Origin: Isoetes taiwanensis
Taxonomy: Eukaryota; Streptophyta; Lycopodiopsida; Isoetales; Isoetaceae
Direction of reading: 5' to 3'
DNA length: 64,000 nucleotides
Assembly: GCA_021234155.1 (NCBI GenBank)
Contig: JAJEKV010000038.1
Coordinates: 10,070,092 to 10,134,091 of the forward strand
Of the stretch, positions 53,790 to 64,000 are shown in pieces. The position numbers and the translations under genes are program-made. A model generated the notes under the pieces. The model saw only the letters and a program-made list of their open reading frames with translations. It was not told the origin of the DNA and did not search any database. The number at the start of each line of letters is the position of its first letter. Within the stretch, counting starts at the first letter, position 1.

Positions 53790-53915
53790 CACCAACACTA
53801 GAACAAATGTAACAAAACAAACCTCCCAAAGTGGAGGGGCTGATCACGCGTGCCACGCGACAACAAAACAAAAACCTCTTCAAATAGAGGGGTTGGTCAC
53901 GCATGCCAGACAACA
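53790..53915. repeat. Two-copy tandem repeat of about 65 bp
   Basis: AACAAAACAAACCTCCCAAA through GATCACGCGTGCCACGCGAC is followed by a diverged second copy with TTGGTCACGCATGCCAGACA. No function is apparent. Confidence 0.6.
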
Positions 53916-54229
53916 AATACATTAAACAATTAAGGGGGTGGGTTTCAAAGAATAGAGAATAAGATAATGGCGAGAGAGAGAAGAGAAAGCGCCGATGAGA
54001 CGTTGATAAAGAACTTCGCCTAATATAGCGATCTCCCAACCAGAGAAGGCATGCAATGCATGCATGCATACGAGACATGCATGCTCGCCCCCTCTAGAAT
54101 CTCGATCAGGGCTCGAATCGATGGAATTGTTTTTTTCCTTGCGTGAGCAACTTTGAATATGGCCTTGGTTGTTAATCCTATTTGGCACATCTTGATGTAG
54201 CCAACAAGTTCTGCTAGCTATCCATCCTG

Positions 54230-54601
54230 ATGCATGGCACAAATGGCAGAAATGAGCTTTTCATCTTGTGTGTGCCTGGCTTTTATGGTCGATCTAGAAG
54301 AGAAAGAAACTATTTATCTTTAAGTGTATATATACTGCAGATGAAATTATTCTTCAAGTGGACCGGGAATAAAATTGCCGTGGCTTATAATTGTTCTTCT
54401 CTTGATCAAGAGAAGAAAGTACTGATTTGGTATACTTACCTTCAAATTCATTCTTATGCATAGACAGGTGGTTTTGCTCAGTTGGATCAGTTTGTCGGCT
54501 GGGGTTATAATCCTCTTTTTGAAATTTATGTTGTTATACTTTTGATTGATAAATAAAGATTGTCATCCTTCCAAAAAAAAAAAAAAAAAAAAAAAAAAAA
54601 C
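54230..54601 (+). mobile_element. Possible retrocopy 3' end with poly(A)
   Basis: A plus-strand stretch with an open piece ends in an AATAAA signal near 54553, followed about 20 bp later by an uninterrupted run of about 29 A. This is the 3' end layout of an L1-type LINE or a processed transcript. The body is too short and unfamiliar to name. Confidence 0.45.
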
Positions 54602-55440
54602 TTTAGAGATGGTAATGCGCATTGGCCTAAATAGTGGCAAGAATAACCCTATAACAAGGTGTTGTGCATGAGAGGGTTGCCCTCGGTTTCTTGAGGTTGA
54701 GGTGGCCTAAATCTAAATGTGAAGTCATGTTTTCATAATCTATATTTAAATTAAAGTAGACCCCTACCATGTTCTTACAATCAGTTTGTAGTTCCCCTAC
54801 ATTCATGTACAAGCCCATCCACAAGTGCCCCTCGATCAAATTGTGTATGTAGCCGAAAGTAGTTGAGTGTTCTCGTGGATAGAATTTTGAATTTATGCCT
54901 CGCGTGGCATCATGATCCCATTTTTGGTCAACAACTGGATTAACCATATTAGATAAGTTTGTGCTCCCACCCGTAAGTCAGCTCTGCATCACGAAACTTC
55001 CAGGCAAGGAAAAACAACTCGCCATAACTCATTTTGTAGCCGAAACTTTACATTTTATAGGATCCCATCAACAAAACCAAATAACTTTGTGATGGCTTTG
55101 TAATAATTTATTATTAATATTTGCTAAAGTATGGTGAAAAATAGAAATGATAGTATTCATCTCTCAATGGCTTCTTAACTTGGATGTTTCTCGTGATGAT
55201 AAGCTAAAAACGCCATGCGGTGGATTAAATCACAAAAGCTATGCCCGAGGCAGTTCATGATACCACTAAACATTAACATCCACACGAAGCCATGCTCAAA
55301 GCCTTCTTTTTCAAATTCTTGCTAAAAAGACGAAAGTAAACATGCATTATTTCTAGTACGGATAATGTGATTAGATTAATAATGTAGACTCTAGTATTTT
55401 GAGAAGTTAATCTTTAGGACTTTTAAGTGTTATGCGAGAG
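54602..55440. other. Unassigned DNA between retroelement remnants
   Basis: No coding or repeat signature beyond a minus-strand open piece of about 100 codons (54627-54947) that I cannot assign. Confidence 0.4.
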
Positions 55441-56399
55441 AATAGAATAGAATAGAATAGAATATGATTTTATCAGCCCACCGGATACCAACCGGCCTAT
55501 GGGACCCAAGTACAAAGAGAGAGCAAAGAGGGATATTACTACCGGGGATTAAAACCCCTCAGAAGGGTTTTCGGGAAAACCTTAGTAGCAATAAGGATCT
55601 TTCACATAATCGCGATTATATACATAATCACAAGTACAATACCGAGGTTAATGCCGGACCGAGGGGGCATAAGCGAAGTCCAAGGTATCCATTACCTCCG
55701 GAGGCACGCATCCCAACAAGTTTGAAGGAGAGGCCGTGGCTCGATGAGCTCATGCAAGGCCCGATGGGGGCACAAGTAACCCAGCATACCGAGCCGGGTA
55801 TGCTCAGACACGGACAGCCCGGAGGGCGTGGACTTTCATCCTCAATGGCCTCGCTGACAAAGATTGACGGACTCCGCCCCTCACGCTGCCCCTAATCCAT
55901 CTCCCCGCCTCAATCGCGGAGGTGGTGTGCACTCAATGTAATGGAAGTAATCACCCCGCACTTTTTCATGGGTAGATGGGTGCGGTGTAGTGGTGTGGGC
56001 CCCTCGTGAGCATGGGATTAACTGCTGTCAATAATTTGCCACCTTGACATGTGACAGGCCTCGCATCCCAAAGCTTGGCCATGAAGCAAGCATCCAATCG
56101 CTTCAAGACGGTAGCGTTCCTTGGTTATGCTTTGGTCCACATCCGGTGCCTCGCACATTCCATAGCGAGAACCAGCGGGCTTGCTTGTCTTTCCAAGAGG
56201 GCTTTGAGTCGCTTGGGCCCATCGCCACCGCCTACAAAGCAAGGTTGGGCAGTAGGGCTTCATCCATAGCCACCACCTTCCGGAAGTAAATAATGTGACG
56301 CTCCAAATAGCGACCCTCGCAGAATGGAAGGAAGCTTGTCTCCCGGAGCAAGATCGATCGATATGGGGACCGTGGATTTCACTCCAAAGGCCGGGCCAA

Positions 56400-57560
56400 G
56401 AAGGCCTTCGTACCTACTCTAGATCGCTCCAAGTGGTGAGGGATATCATCGCCCCTACATACGCGCCCCATAGAGGAGGACCGGTTCAACCAAGGCCCTC
56501 GAACAAGTGTGCCTGGTGACCCCATGCATCTGACTTTGTGGATTTGTTGTTTTGCATTGCATATAGGGCTTTCCAAACAAGCAAAGGACCTCGCAGAATC
56601 TCGGGATGGATGCATCCCAAAGGTGTGGTAGTAGAAAACTCAATGCCCAAATACTTATAAGATCGAGCCACCTCCACTACCCCGCCTCGTAAGTGAATGA
56701 GGGAAGGCGTGGTTGTCGGGATGATGGGACCCAAAGAAGACCCTTGTCTTGGCCAAGTTAACTCCGGAAAGTGTCCAAAGCATCCGTGTGGCGCTGCATG
56801 TCCTTCCGGGTATATGCGAAGGTGTCAACATAATCAAGATATATGAGTTGCTGGGATTATGTGGTGTATCAATCTACGCCCCCCGTGCTCGGCTAGCCAT
56901 TCTTCTAGCCGGGTCAATGTACAAGCCTAAGAGCTGCAGGATAGAGGGCAGCTCGGGCACCCCAATGCTATTAACAACGGGCTCCCGACAAGCAGGAGAC
57001 GACCGGAGCAAGCCTCAGATAGAATCAGATATAGCATTCTCGCAAGTCCATGTGGGTCCCTAGTCGCCTCCAATCTATCCCACAACTTATCCCAGGCATC
57101 GCGGTCAAAAGCCTTTGCGAAATCCGTGATTCAAGGCCGATTCCCGCTATCCTCTATGAGTGTTCGCAGAGTGAAGATATGGTCAATAGTAGAATGCCGG
57201 GCGTGAAGCCCGCCGCTGGAGAGAGCCCGCTTCTCCATCCTCCCCAAAGTGTCAATCGCCGCCAAGAATCCCGCAAGCAACTTGGCAAAGACAGAACTGA
57301 CCATAATGGTAACGATAGTTGGTCGTATTTTGTGGGGGTCCCCGCTTTGTATATGGGCACAACTCTTTTGGTAGTCCAAAGGCGGGGGAAGCCTTCTTGC
57401 AATGCCCCGTTGAAGAGTGCCGCCGGAGAAGCACCATTGGGGCCCCGCCCACTTGAGAAGCCTTCCTCGCCGCATACCATCCAATCGGATGCCTTCCCGA
57501 TTAGCTGAGGCGTTGCAGGCCCATTATGACATCCCCATCAAGAATGACCCGATAGGCCTG
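56400..57560 (-). pseudogene. ORF2 (RT): LINE reverse transcriptase domain, frameshifted
   Basis: Minus-strand frames give a P-I-Y-K-A-G-D-P-H-K block near 57350, then TIMVSSVFAKLLAG, HSTIDHIFTLRTLIEDS near 57160, and YVDTFAYTRKDMQRH near 56820, where the FADD motif is altered to LDYVD. These are followed by KTRVFFGS and SYKYLGIEFS near 56660. These are the LINE RT blocks in order. Confidence 0.82.
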
Positions 57561-58219
57561 CAGGAGGTACCGGTGCCCGGCTTCCCATTGGGTCATACGG
57601 GGCCGCAAGTATCTCACTCATTGTTCCCGGGGTATTATTTCCGCGGGTCTTGTGGGCTTACTCAAGACCTTTCTCCGTAAGGCCTAGGGTGGCGGTCTAG
57701 AAGACCAAACATCATTCCGGTGCTACGCAAGGTACACAGCTTTCTTGGTCTTGAGGAAGGGGAGTGTATGTGCCGGCCTTACTCAAGGGAGAATGGTGGG
57801 GTCAAAGACTTGGCGGAGCCATCGTTTCAGCTCCCCGACATTCGCCATCGAACCCAGTTGATTGTGAGGGAAGGTGATTGCAGCCCCACGTGGATCGCCG
57901 AGCCCTCTCCCAAAGCATCTATCCCCTACCCTCGGCGCGAGCCGGTTCACCGGGCCGTCACTTTGTTGAAGTGTGGGGAGTTGCAGCGGACTCCCGGTGA
58001 CTCATGCTCAAGCATCCTCGTGATAGACGCCGCGCATGATCATAGTCCGGCCTTAGCGAAGGTGGTACATGGGATGTTGGGGCAATGGGTGCTTTCGGTT
58101 GGCACGCCAATCTATCTGCAAGAAGGGGTGATGGTGGAGTCTACTTCCTCGTTCGCCACCTATCCCGACATCAAGCGAGTGATCAAGTGTAGGCATTGCT
58201 GGTCTCGCTAGCACGTAAT

Positions 58220-58960
58220 CCACCACTGTGGTGCCGCCCACAGTTCTCCCCGTCTACAAGTGAAGGGCCGGAGGGCCTGCCCAGCATTTACTGTAAAATG
58301 ACCCATTGCAAATGACCGGGTCAAAGAACAAAGAAATGCCGGGCATACCGCGGTCACCCGGGCTGTCATCGATGCCCTTGGCCAAACCATCTCTGGGGGG
58401 TCCATTTGCAAACACATCCTCGCCTAGAGGTGCTAATTTTGGGATCCGCTCTATCCCCTCGCGGCGCGGCGATTGAAGTCTCCAAGCAACATGACCTTGC
58501 CCAATTGTTCAGACTGGCCAGATGTCATCATATAGATCGACATAGGGCTCCCCGCCTCGCCCACATCCGCGCGCGGTGGTGGTAAAAGTTGCTCGGCGAT
58601 GTGGGAAGTAGCAAGCCGCCATAAAGAGAGGGGCCGCCATCACGCTCGCACTCGCACTCCACATGTATTCAAGTAGCCCTGCCCCGCCTTTGCACGTGGA
58701 GATCGACGGGCCAAGGTTGCCCGTAGTAACACGCAATTCCTCCGCGGTCCTCGCTTCCCCCTGCACTCATTGAAGACGGAGTAGCCTGGTATCCCCGCAA
58801 ATCGTAGCCTCGTGACGGCAAAGATGTTCCCATGTTTCCATGAGGAAGATAAGGTCCATGTCCATGGCTTAATTTTAATTGAGACTGCCCCCCTTCCGCC
58901 ATAGAAAGCCACCGACAATTCCGTGGATACCACGCCGAGGCACGATCCCTATTTAGTGGC
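58220..58960 (-). pseudogene. ORF2 (EN): LINE endonuclease domain, frameshifted
   Basis: In shifting minus-strand frames one reads GIPGYSVFNECRGKRG, then LFMAACYFPHRRATF, then VMLLGDFN near 58500 and GGTTVVDYVLA near 58230. The GDFN and DYVL blocks are the catalytic and C-terminal signatures of the apurinic-type endonuclease that nicks target DNA for LINE insertion. Confidence 0.75.
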
Positions 58961-59950
58961 ATGCACGCCACTTCAGTCCGGCGGTAGTGGTGGTCCCGGG
59001 GATTTTAACATGTGGATGCTCTGTAGCGTGGGCCCCTCGAGGGGACTCCCAGGGGAATGAGCGCATCCGTGATCCCCGCTTGGAATCACCGCGATCCTTC
59101 CGGACCAGCCCCGGCCCCTCTCCATGTTCCGGCGGCCCTCGACTTTTTGGCTCCACGCCTTGGGTCTCTTGCGGTCAGCCGGGTCAAGTCTCGGTCAACG
59201 CATGTAGCCGCCCCTTCAACTTCCTACCGCCACGACGGGATGGCCACCCGCCCGCACGCTCTCAACCGCGGAAGATGACCACCGGGGCGACCGTGGCCCC
59301 GAACCCATGGCGATTTTGCCTTTCCAATGGTCACGGGCCGGGAACATCATCCGGTCCAAGATCCGTCCGAGCCTGAAGTGAGATGTTCTCCCGACTCCTC
59401 CGCCGCCCTACCACTACCACATGGCCTCCTGGCGTCTGTTCCGGAGTTGGGGGCCGCACTGTGTTGGTTGAGGTGGGTGAGGCATACAAGTCGGGTACCG
59501 CGGTGGTGGCGGCGGCGTGATCCGATGTGTCCGCAAGCATGTGTTCCGTGTTGACGTCCGTAGGTTGGTGGGTTAGCGGGGTTGGTATGTTCTTTCTTTG
59601 GGTTTCCATTCTCCAGAGTCCGGAGTCGGCTCTGCCGGGGCGTTGTCATGTCTTGCCATCTCCCGCTGCAATGGCGAGAGTTGCTCATGTGCCACCGGCA
59701 TGGAGGCCCTTGCCTTGTTGGGCAATCTGGCCACCTAGCCCGGCTCACCGTGAGCTCCCATCTCGTGCTAAATCCTTACTCCAAGAGCTCGGTCGCCGCC
59801 GGCTAGCTTCCGTGGCAGCACGAATCCTTGTCTCACAGTGGCGGCCTCGCGCCAACCCTCCCGGGAGAGCGGCTCAGCTCGTAAATGATGGCCTTAGCCT
59901 CCTCAACCCTACTGGATCACGAGGCGTGGTTACGAGTGTCTCTGCTCTAC

Positions 59951-60427
59951 CCGGTTCTGTAAAGCTTGACAAAAATTGGCAAGGAACAAACCCTTCATAG
60001 AAAACTTACTATAAGAGGTATAGTTACAAATACTTCTTTGGAAGAATTCATAGCTCAGATATTAATTCTCAAAGATGGTTGATGATGATACTTGTGCACT
60101 TGTTGAGGACCATCTTTGAGCCATTGGTGAATATCGGGATTTTCTATAGTCAAAAACTTTATGATCCTTGCTTGCCCGAAATTGATATACCTCTTTTGGT
60201 GGCTTTACTACTTGACTAGCTACAAAGATTGCTACAAACTACCAAGTTGCTTACTTTCTCTTGGACATGTGCAGCATAAATGTTAGATAATAGCACAAAT
60301 AATGCAGAATTATTATATATTCTAGAACATGCATGATGGCTTGAGATCCAAATGGATGCCACACTAGCCAAGAAAGGCTATCCAAGCCGCATGGGGCTTG
60401 TGGGGAAGGTTACCAATCCAAACTTCG
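59951..60427. other. Unassigned spacer
   Basis: AT-rich DNA right of the LINE. ATGATGGCTTGAG and neighbouring words look like decayed coding DNA, but nothing is recognised. Confidence 0.4.
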
Positions 60428-60660
60428 CTATATCAAGCCGTTGTGCTTTCGCCCAAGGAGGTCAACCATTGAATTGCAATGCTCTAGAGTTACTGAAGTT
60501 ACATAGTCACCACTTATAAAGTTGTGCCAACCTTCATCTATTGATCCAACATGATTGCAGGCAAAAAAACACAGAGAACCAACATAATCAAGAGATTCCT
60601 TCTGTATACATTTGATTGATAATTTGAAGTACTTCACCGCTTTTATATTGACCATAAATT
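60428..60660 (-). pseudogene. PPR protein fragment
   Basis: A minus-strand frame contains VKYFKLSIKCIQKES, then ACNHVGSIDEGWHNF and LEHCNSMVDLLGR. The EH..SMVDLLGR phrase is a hallmark of plant pentatricopeptide-repeat proteins of the PLS/DYW class, which act on organellar RNA. Only about two repeats survive, and several usual residues are changed, so it is probably a pseudogene piece. Confidence 0.6.
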
Positions 60661-61502
60661 GTAATCTTAGATATCCAAGTGACAATGTCTTAATGTAATA
60701 CCCTATTGAATACTAACGTTGCCTCATCCAAACTTCCACACTGCATGCATATTGATTATAGCGGTTTGGACCAAAATACATGTCTCAGAAACGAGAATTT
60801 TAAGACTCGCTATGCAACCATCTACCTACACATGAGGTCGCTTGTTTAGAACATCCATCAAGAAGGATGGTGAAAAGTTGATCCGATGTGATTCTTTGAA
60901 GCAACATCACTTAAAAGACTAATAGCTGTTTTTTAGTTGACCATCACTTAACAAGTCCCGATGTCCGAACCAAGACATGTTTGCCTCAAGAAGTATCCAA
61001 TTTGTTGAACATCATGTTAATAATCAACCGATCCACCTATTTAAGTGTACTGACTACAATACTTTGTTTAAAAGACTCATCCAACAATCTTCTTATGCGC
61101 AATGATTAATTCTCCAGGTCGCAGACTAGAAACACTTTCTCTTTGTAAGGATTTTTTTATGTACAAGATCGAAAATGGGTGTATTTGAAGTGCGAAGAAG
61201 GAGATTGACAAAGTGCTAAGCACACCAGCACTAACTCATCTACAAAAGACAGATTTACAAAGCATTACATTTAGAGGGAATTGAGAAGGTGTTGATATTA
61301 CTACATAGACGAGATAAGCAACAAACAATATACATGTCTACATCTTGTGTGTTCCAGTCAAGTATACAGATCTTTGGGTTCAACCTTAATGCAAAGCATG
61401 ACAGGGTTAAGAAGTTAAATTAAGTCATTCGTAGAATTGGAGGTAAGTAGTAGTCAAAGTACAAGTGGCAAAGGAAAGAAGCTGCCCCCGTTTATGACTT
61501 AC
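60661..61502. other. Unassigned DNA, possibly intron of the ferroportin-like gene
   Basis: Lies downstream of the exon 61503-61699 on its strand. No further ferroportin exon is recognised; the next exon should continue after ERDW. Confidence 0.4.
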
Positions 61503-61699
61503 CAATCTCGTTCAACTTGAATACTACCAGCTAGTCCAGCAAGGGCCCCAGAAGCACCAAATACATTAATCATGATGATAAGCACAACAACTATCTTATT
61601 ACCACCAGGCAAGGAATCCGAATGTCCAAGCAATCCCATAACTGCTAAATTTGCAATGAACATAGATGCATTCTGAATGACCAATGAAAGCCGCATTAC
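61503..61699 (-). CDS. Ferroportin-like (SLC40/IREG) transporter, internal exon
   Basis: A 197-bp minus-strand exon starts after TTTCTTACAG and ends before GTAAGTC. It reads VMRLSLVIQNASMFIANLAV, then GGNKIVVVLIIMINVFGASG and ALAGLAGSIQVERDW, covering two membrane helices. The IQN..M, INVFGA.G.L..LAG and ERDW positions match plant ferroportins, which export iron or other metals across plasma, vacuolar or plastid membranes. The open frame and clean splice sites suggest that this is part of a real host gene running leftwards, with the remaining exons outside or in unrecognised DNA. Confidence 0.72.
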
Positions 61700-61775
61700 C
61701 TGTAAGAAATAGCTAATGACCCATTGAGAGATGCTGGACTTTCATATCAAAATGCTTAGGATGTTATGTATGCAC

Positions 61776-61855
61776 CTTAAGGGCTGCAGTTTTTCCTACC
61801 CAATCTCCCACGAAAATCCCAAATACAGTAAGTGAAGTTGTTTCCCTAAACTACT
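61776..61855 (-). CDS. Ferroportin-like transporter, upstream exon
   Basis: On the minus strand, TTSLTVFGIFVGDWVGKTAA followed by LK ends at a GTGCATA donor and joins in frame to the exon at 61699 (VMRLSLVIQ). FVGDWVGK corresponds to the VG.WVD/ER loop of ferroportins. The acceptor at about 61855 is less certain. The intron between the two exons is 76 bp. Confidence 0.65.
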
Positions 61856-63052
61856 GGGCTTTCTTCAGAGACTCAAAAAAACATCTTATTGAGCTTATCT
61901 CTTCATTGAAACGTTGGCCCTCAAGAAAGAGCCTTGCTCGTGATTCAAAGATAAAAACATCAAGAACGATCGATTTTGGTGGTGCCGATTGTACCGATTT
62001 TATAAACTACGCCAAAGAATCACTATGCCACCAATAGTTTACAGGCGAGCACCAGTTTGAAGCAGTTTCTAGCATAATCTAGGCATATTCTAGCATATGC
62101 TCAGAATATGCCGAAAACCCGCATGAACGAGGGTTTGCCCCCTAGGGGCAACCCAAAAATGACCATCTAGACAGTGTTCCAAAGGCTTGGGATCAGAATT
62201 TGCAAGCACCATGCAGTATTTTTCTTGCACAAAACAATGACCATGATTACAATGCTCTTTTTGACATCTTTATAAACACTGAGGGAAGATTCAGCCATAC
62301 CAAGTGCGAGAAGAGAGTACCTACCATTGCCATGTGATGTACCTTTCTTAGCTTTATGGCAAAATATTGAAAAGGCCAAAAAACCTATCTCTTGTAAAAG
62401 AATAGCATGGGGCATTGTAGTTTTCACTTCTAGGATATAAGTGAGAAGCTCTCCTAAGTACTAGCATTAATCTCAGACCCCCATCCCCCATCCCTCAGGC
62501 CCCCCTCCTCCAATACTTTAGAACCATACAAGAAAACAAGCTCTACCAAAGCCCAAAGCGAGTAGGCTTTCCGTAACCAATCATGAATCTCTGCGTGAAA
62601 ACAATTGTTTTGCATTGCATAGAGTGTAGCTAGCTACAACTTCAGCTTCTTGGCTATTATAATGCAAAGTTAAAACAATATGTCGAGAAGATTGAACTAC
62701 TAAGCCTTGGTGTTTTGGAGATTAACATACAGACCTGTGTTATCACAAAAAATGTGTAGAGCATGTAAATGTTGTTGTATACTAGCAGATGTATGTGCTG
62801 TAAACCATCATTCAATTAAATTGGGATTATGTCTTAATTTTGGGATAAATTTTATATTGCACTTTTTTAGTAACTTTGTTAAATTCACTTTTTTAGTAAC
62901 TTTGTTGCCCTTAGACTAGAATAGACGTTAACATATAATCACACACGGGAATATAAATTCACACCTTAACTTCAAATTACAAAATCATATATCATGAAAC
63001 TCAAGTAGTACACAACTTTTATTAAAAGTGATTGATACATAGTAACTGTTTA
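61856..63052. other. Unassigned DNA right of the ferroportin-like exons
   Basis: AT-rich. A minus-strand open piece lies at 62167-62427, and CACTTTTTTAGTAACTTTGT is tandemly repeated near 62860-62907. Upstream ferroportin exons were not recognised here. Confidence 0.4.
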
Positions 63053-63256
63053 TCATTTTTCCACCAACATCCCCAAGGATATGAGAACCTTATTCCTTAC
63101 ATCCTGAGGTATTGTAACTCTCGCTGTTTTACTAGGAATAGTTTTTGGAGTCCATGAGTACAATACGGTTTCAATGTCTAGCCAAAGATCAGGATCACTA
63201 GGATTTCTCCTCCACCTCTTTGTCCAACAATCAATATCTTTCTTTATCGGTGACAT
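63053..63256 (-). CDS. Hypothetical fragment, minus strand
   Basis: A 67-codon frame contains CWTKRWRRNPSDPDLWLDIE, then SKTARVTIPQDVRNKVLISL. It has protein-like composition and no stops, but no family is recognised. Sequence to its right (63260-63970) has further broken minus-strand open pieces and could be the same decayed element or gene. Confidence 0.35.
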   Translation of the reverse strand: MSPIKKDIDCWTKRWRRNPSDPDLWLDIETVLYSWTPKTIPSKTARVTIPQDVRNKVLISLGMLVEK

Positions 63257-64000
63257 TACTCAACCGGATGTAATTTGGACACCACCATTCCACGCAAGAC
63301 CTTATTGAAGTTAACATCACCTTCTTCTTTGCAAATATCCGAGATAGTCCATCCCAACCATTAATTGGATAGGTCTCTAGATCTCTTTGGTTTTACTACT
63401 ACAAATTGGTGGCACTCCACGCCAAAGAGAAGGTTCATAACAATCCATGCCTAGATATTTTGGCCTATCCTTCTTAGGACCAACATAGTGTTTATCGATT
63501 GAGGAGGAGCATATGCCTTCACAATGCTACTAATGGTACCATCATCTTAATCAACACCAAATAATGTTTTCTACTTACTTTTAGGGAACCACCCTTCCAA
63601 AGAAATTGCTCGAGGATGTGTCTACCTCATCCAACAAGTTGATCACCTTCTTCCAATAATCTATCAATGCACGATTAGTCTCATCTCAATTAGTTTGCCA
63701 ATGCTTGATGTAGTCATTGATGCCATCCTTAGTCAAGCCCAATTGCTTGACTTCTTCCGCTTGGTTTTAGAGCTTTTGGTTGACCAGAGGTATCATAGGC
63801 TTGCCATTTGCATCCCTCGGCCAAATTTCTGCCCCACCTCTCCACTTCTCCTCTCAAGGTCTCATTTTCCATTGCATGATTGGAATCCCTTCTCTCACCC
63901 AAAAGTGAATTGAAGAGGTCTAGAATGACCTTCCATGTCGAGCATAACCATCCACAAAAACTCTTCCAATCAGGCACTTCTTCTATGATAGATCCTATAG
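63257..64000. other. Unassigned window end
   Basis: Open pieces on both strands (63695-63913 plus, 63729-63977 minus) with no recognised motif. Probably decayed repeat or gene DNA continuing beyond the window. Confidence 0.35.

Larger units (their letters stand above)
55441..59950 (-). mobile_element. Degenerate LINE (non-LTR retrotransposon) with (TTCTA)n tail
   Basis: On the minus strand the order is a GC-rich 5' part, an endonuclease domain (about 58960-58220), a reverse transcriptase domain (about 57560-56400), and a 3' UTR ending in four to five TTCTA units at 55461-55441. At least two other copies of the family lie in the window (6728 and 53569). It is GC-rich compared with its surroundings. 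The 5' end near 59950 is set only by the return to AT-rich sequence. Frameshifts are everywhere, so it is dead. Confidence 0.8.

Noticed and set aside
55464-59900. Many open frames on the plus strand across the GC-rich region.
   Set aside because: They are shadows of the minus-strand LINE. High GC lowers stop frequency, and the plus frames show no domain.

Overview
The window is nuclear DNA of a land plant with a large, repeat-rich genome. The evidence is plant-type transposons (En/Spm-CACTA with a Tnp2 transposase, Ty3/gypsy, LINE, tRNA-derived SINE, Helitrons) and broken plant genes (cellulose synthase, plastid pyruvate kinase, HSP101/ClpB, importin alpha-9-like, NIN-like RWP-RK factor, PPR, ferroportin-like). 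The species cannot be fixed from the sequence. The style of the PPR fragment and of the Tnp2 N-terminus leans slightly towards a fern-like or other non-flowering lineage, but this is an impression only.

Layout, outside to inside. 1-4455 is flanking DNA with a few exon-like segments of an unidentified minus-strand gene and one copy of a 340-bp repeat. 4456-48913 is best read as an old Helitron ('Helitron D') with a cellulose synthase fragment near its 5' side. It was split by a Ty3/gypsy retrotransposon (7854-40506, 5-bp target duplication TCCAA). That retrotransposon was split inside its reverse transcriptase by a 19.3-kb CACTA transposon (16415-35705, 3-bp target duplication AAG), which was itself split by a second Helitron ('A', about 24513-30773). 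A third Helitron ('B', 44277-48117, minus) sits in the right part of Helitron D, beside two long foldback structures. 48914-55440 is mostly unassigned DNA with small LINE and poly(A) remnants. 55441-about 59950 is a degenerate minus-strand LINE. 60000-64000 is flanking DNA with a PPR-like fragment and two good exons of a ferroportin-like (SLC40) gene.

The CACTA element is the centre of interest. It has near-perfect TIRs, inverted subterminal arrays of a CGTCA/TGACG motif, a minus-strand accessory gene of TNP1/Transposase_24 style, and a plus-strand Tnp2-type transposase gene that is nearly intact. Between them lies an intact three-exon gene for a 415-residue SET-domain protein. The first two exons of the SET gene encode a cysteine-rich segment that looks like the N-terminal zinc-type module expected for Tnp2, and they join in frame to the first recognisable Tnp2 exon. 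One promoter may therefore make either a SET protein or the transposase by alternative splicing. A cluster of the subterminal motif lies about 100-150 bp upstream of the shared start, where it could serve feedback control. The CACTA also carries intron-containing pieces of pyruvate kinase and HSP101. Helitron A carries pieces of importin alpha and a NIN-like protein, all in its own orientation.

The gypsy polyprotein is heavily frameshifted. Its 5' interior holds about 4 kb of extra sequence arranged as two similar units (paired hairpin motifs, TATA box, ORF remnant, AT-rich 3' end) before gag. Exon coordinates were derived by hand from splice consensus and frame continuity. Family assignments rest on motif recognition, not on database searches.
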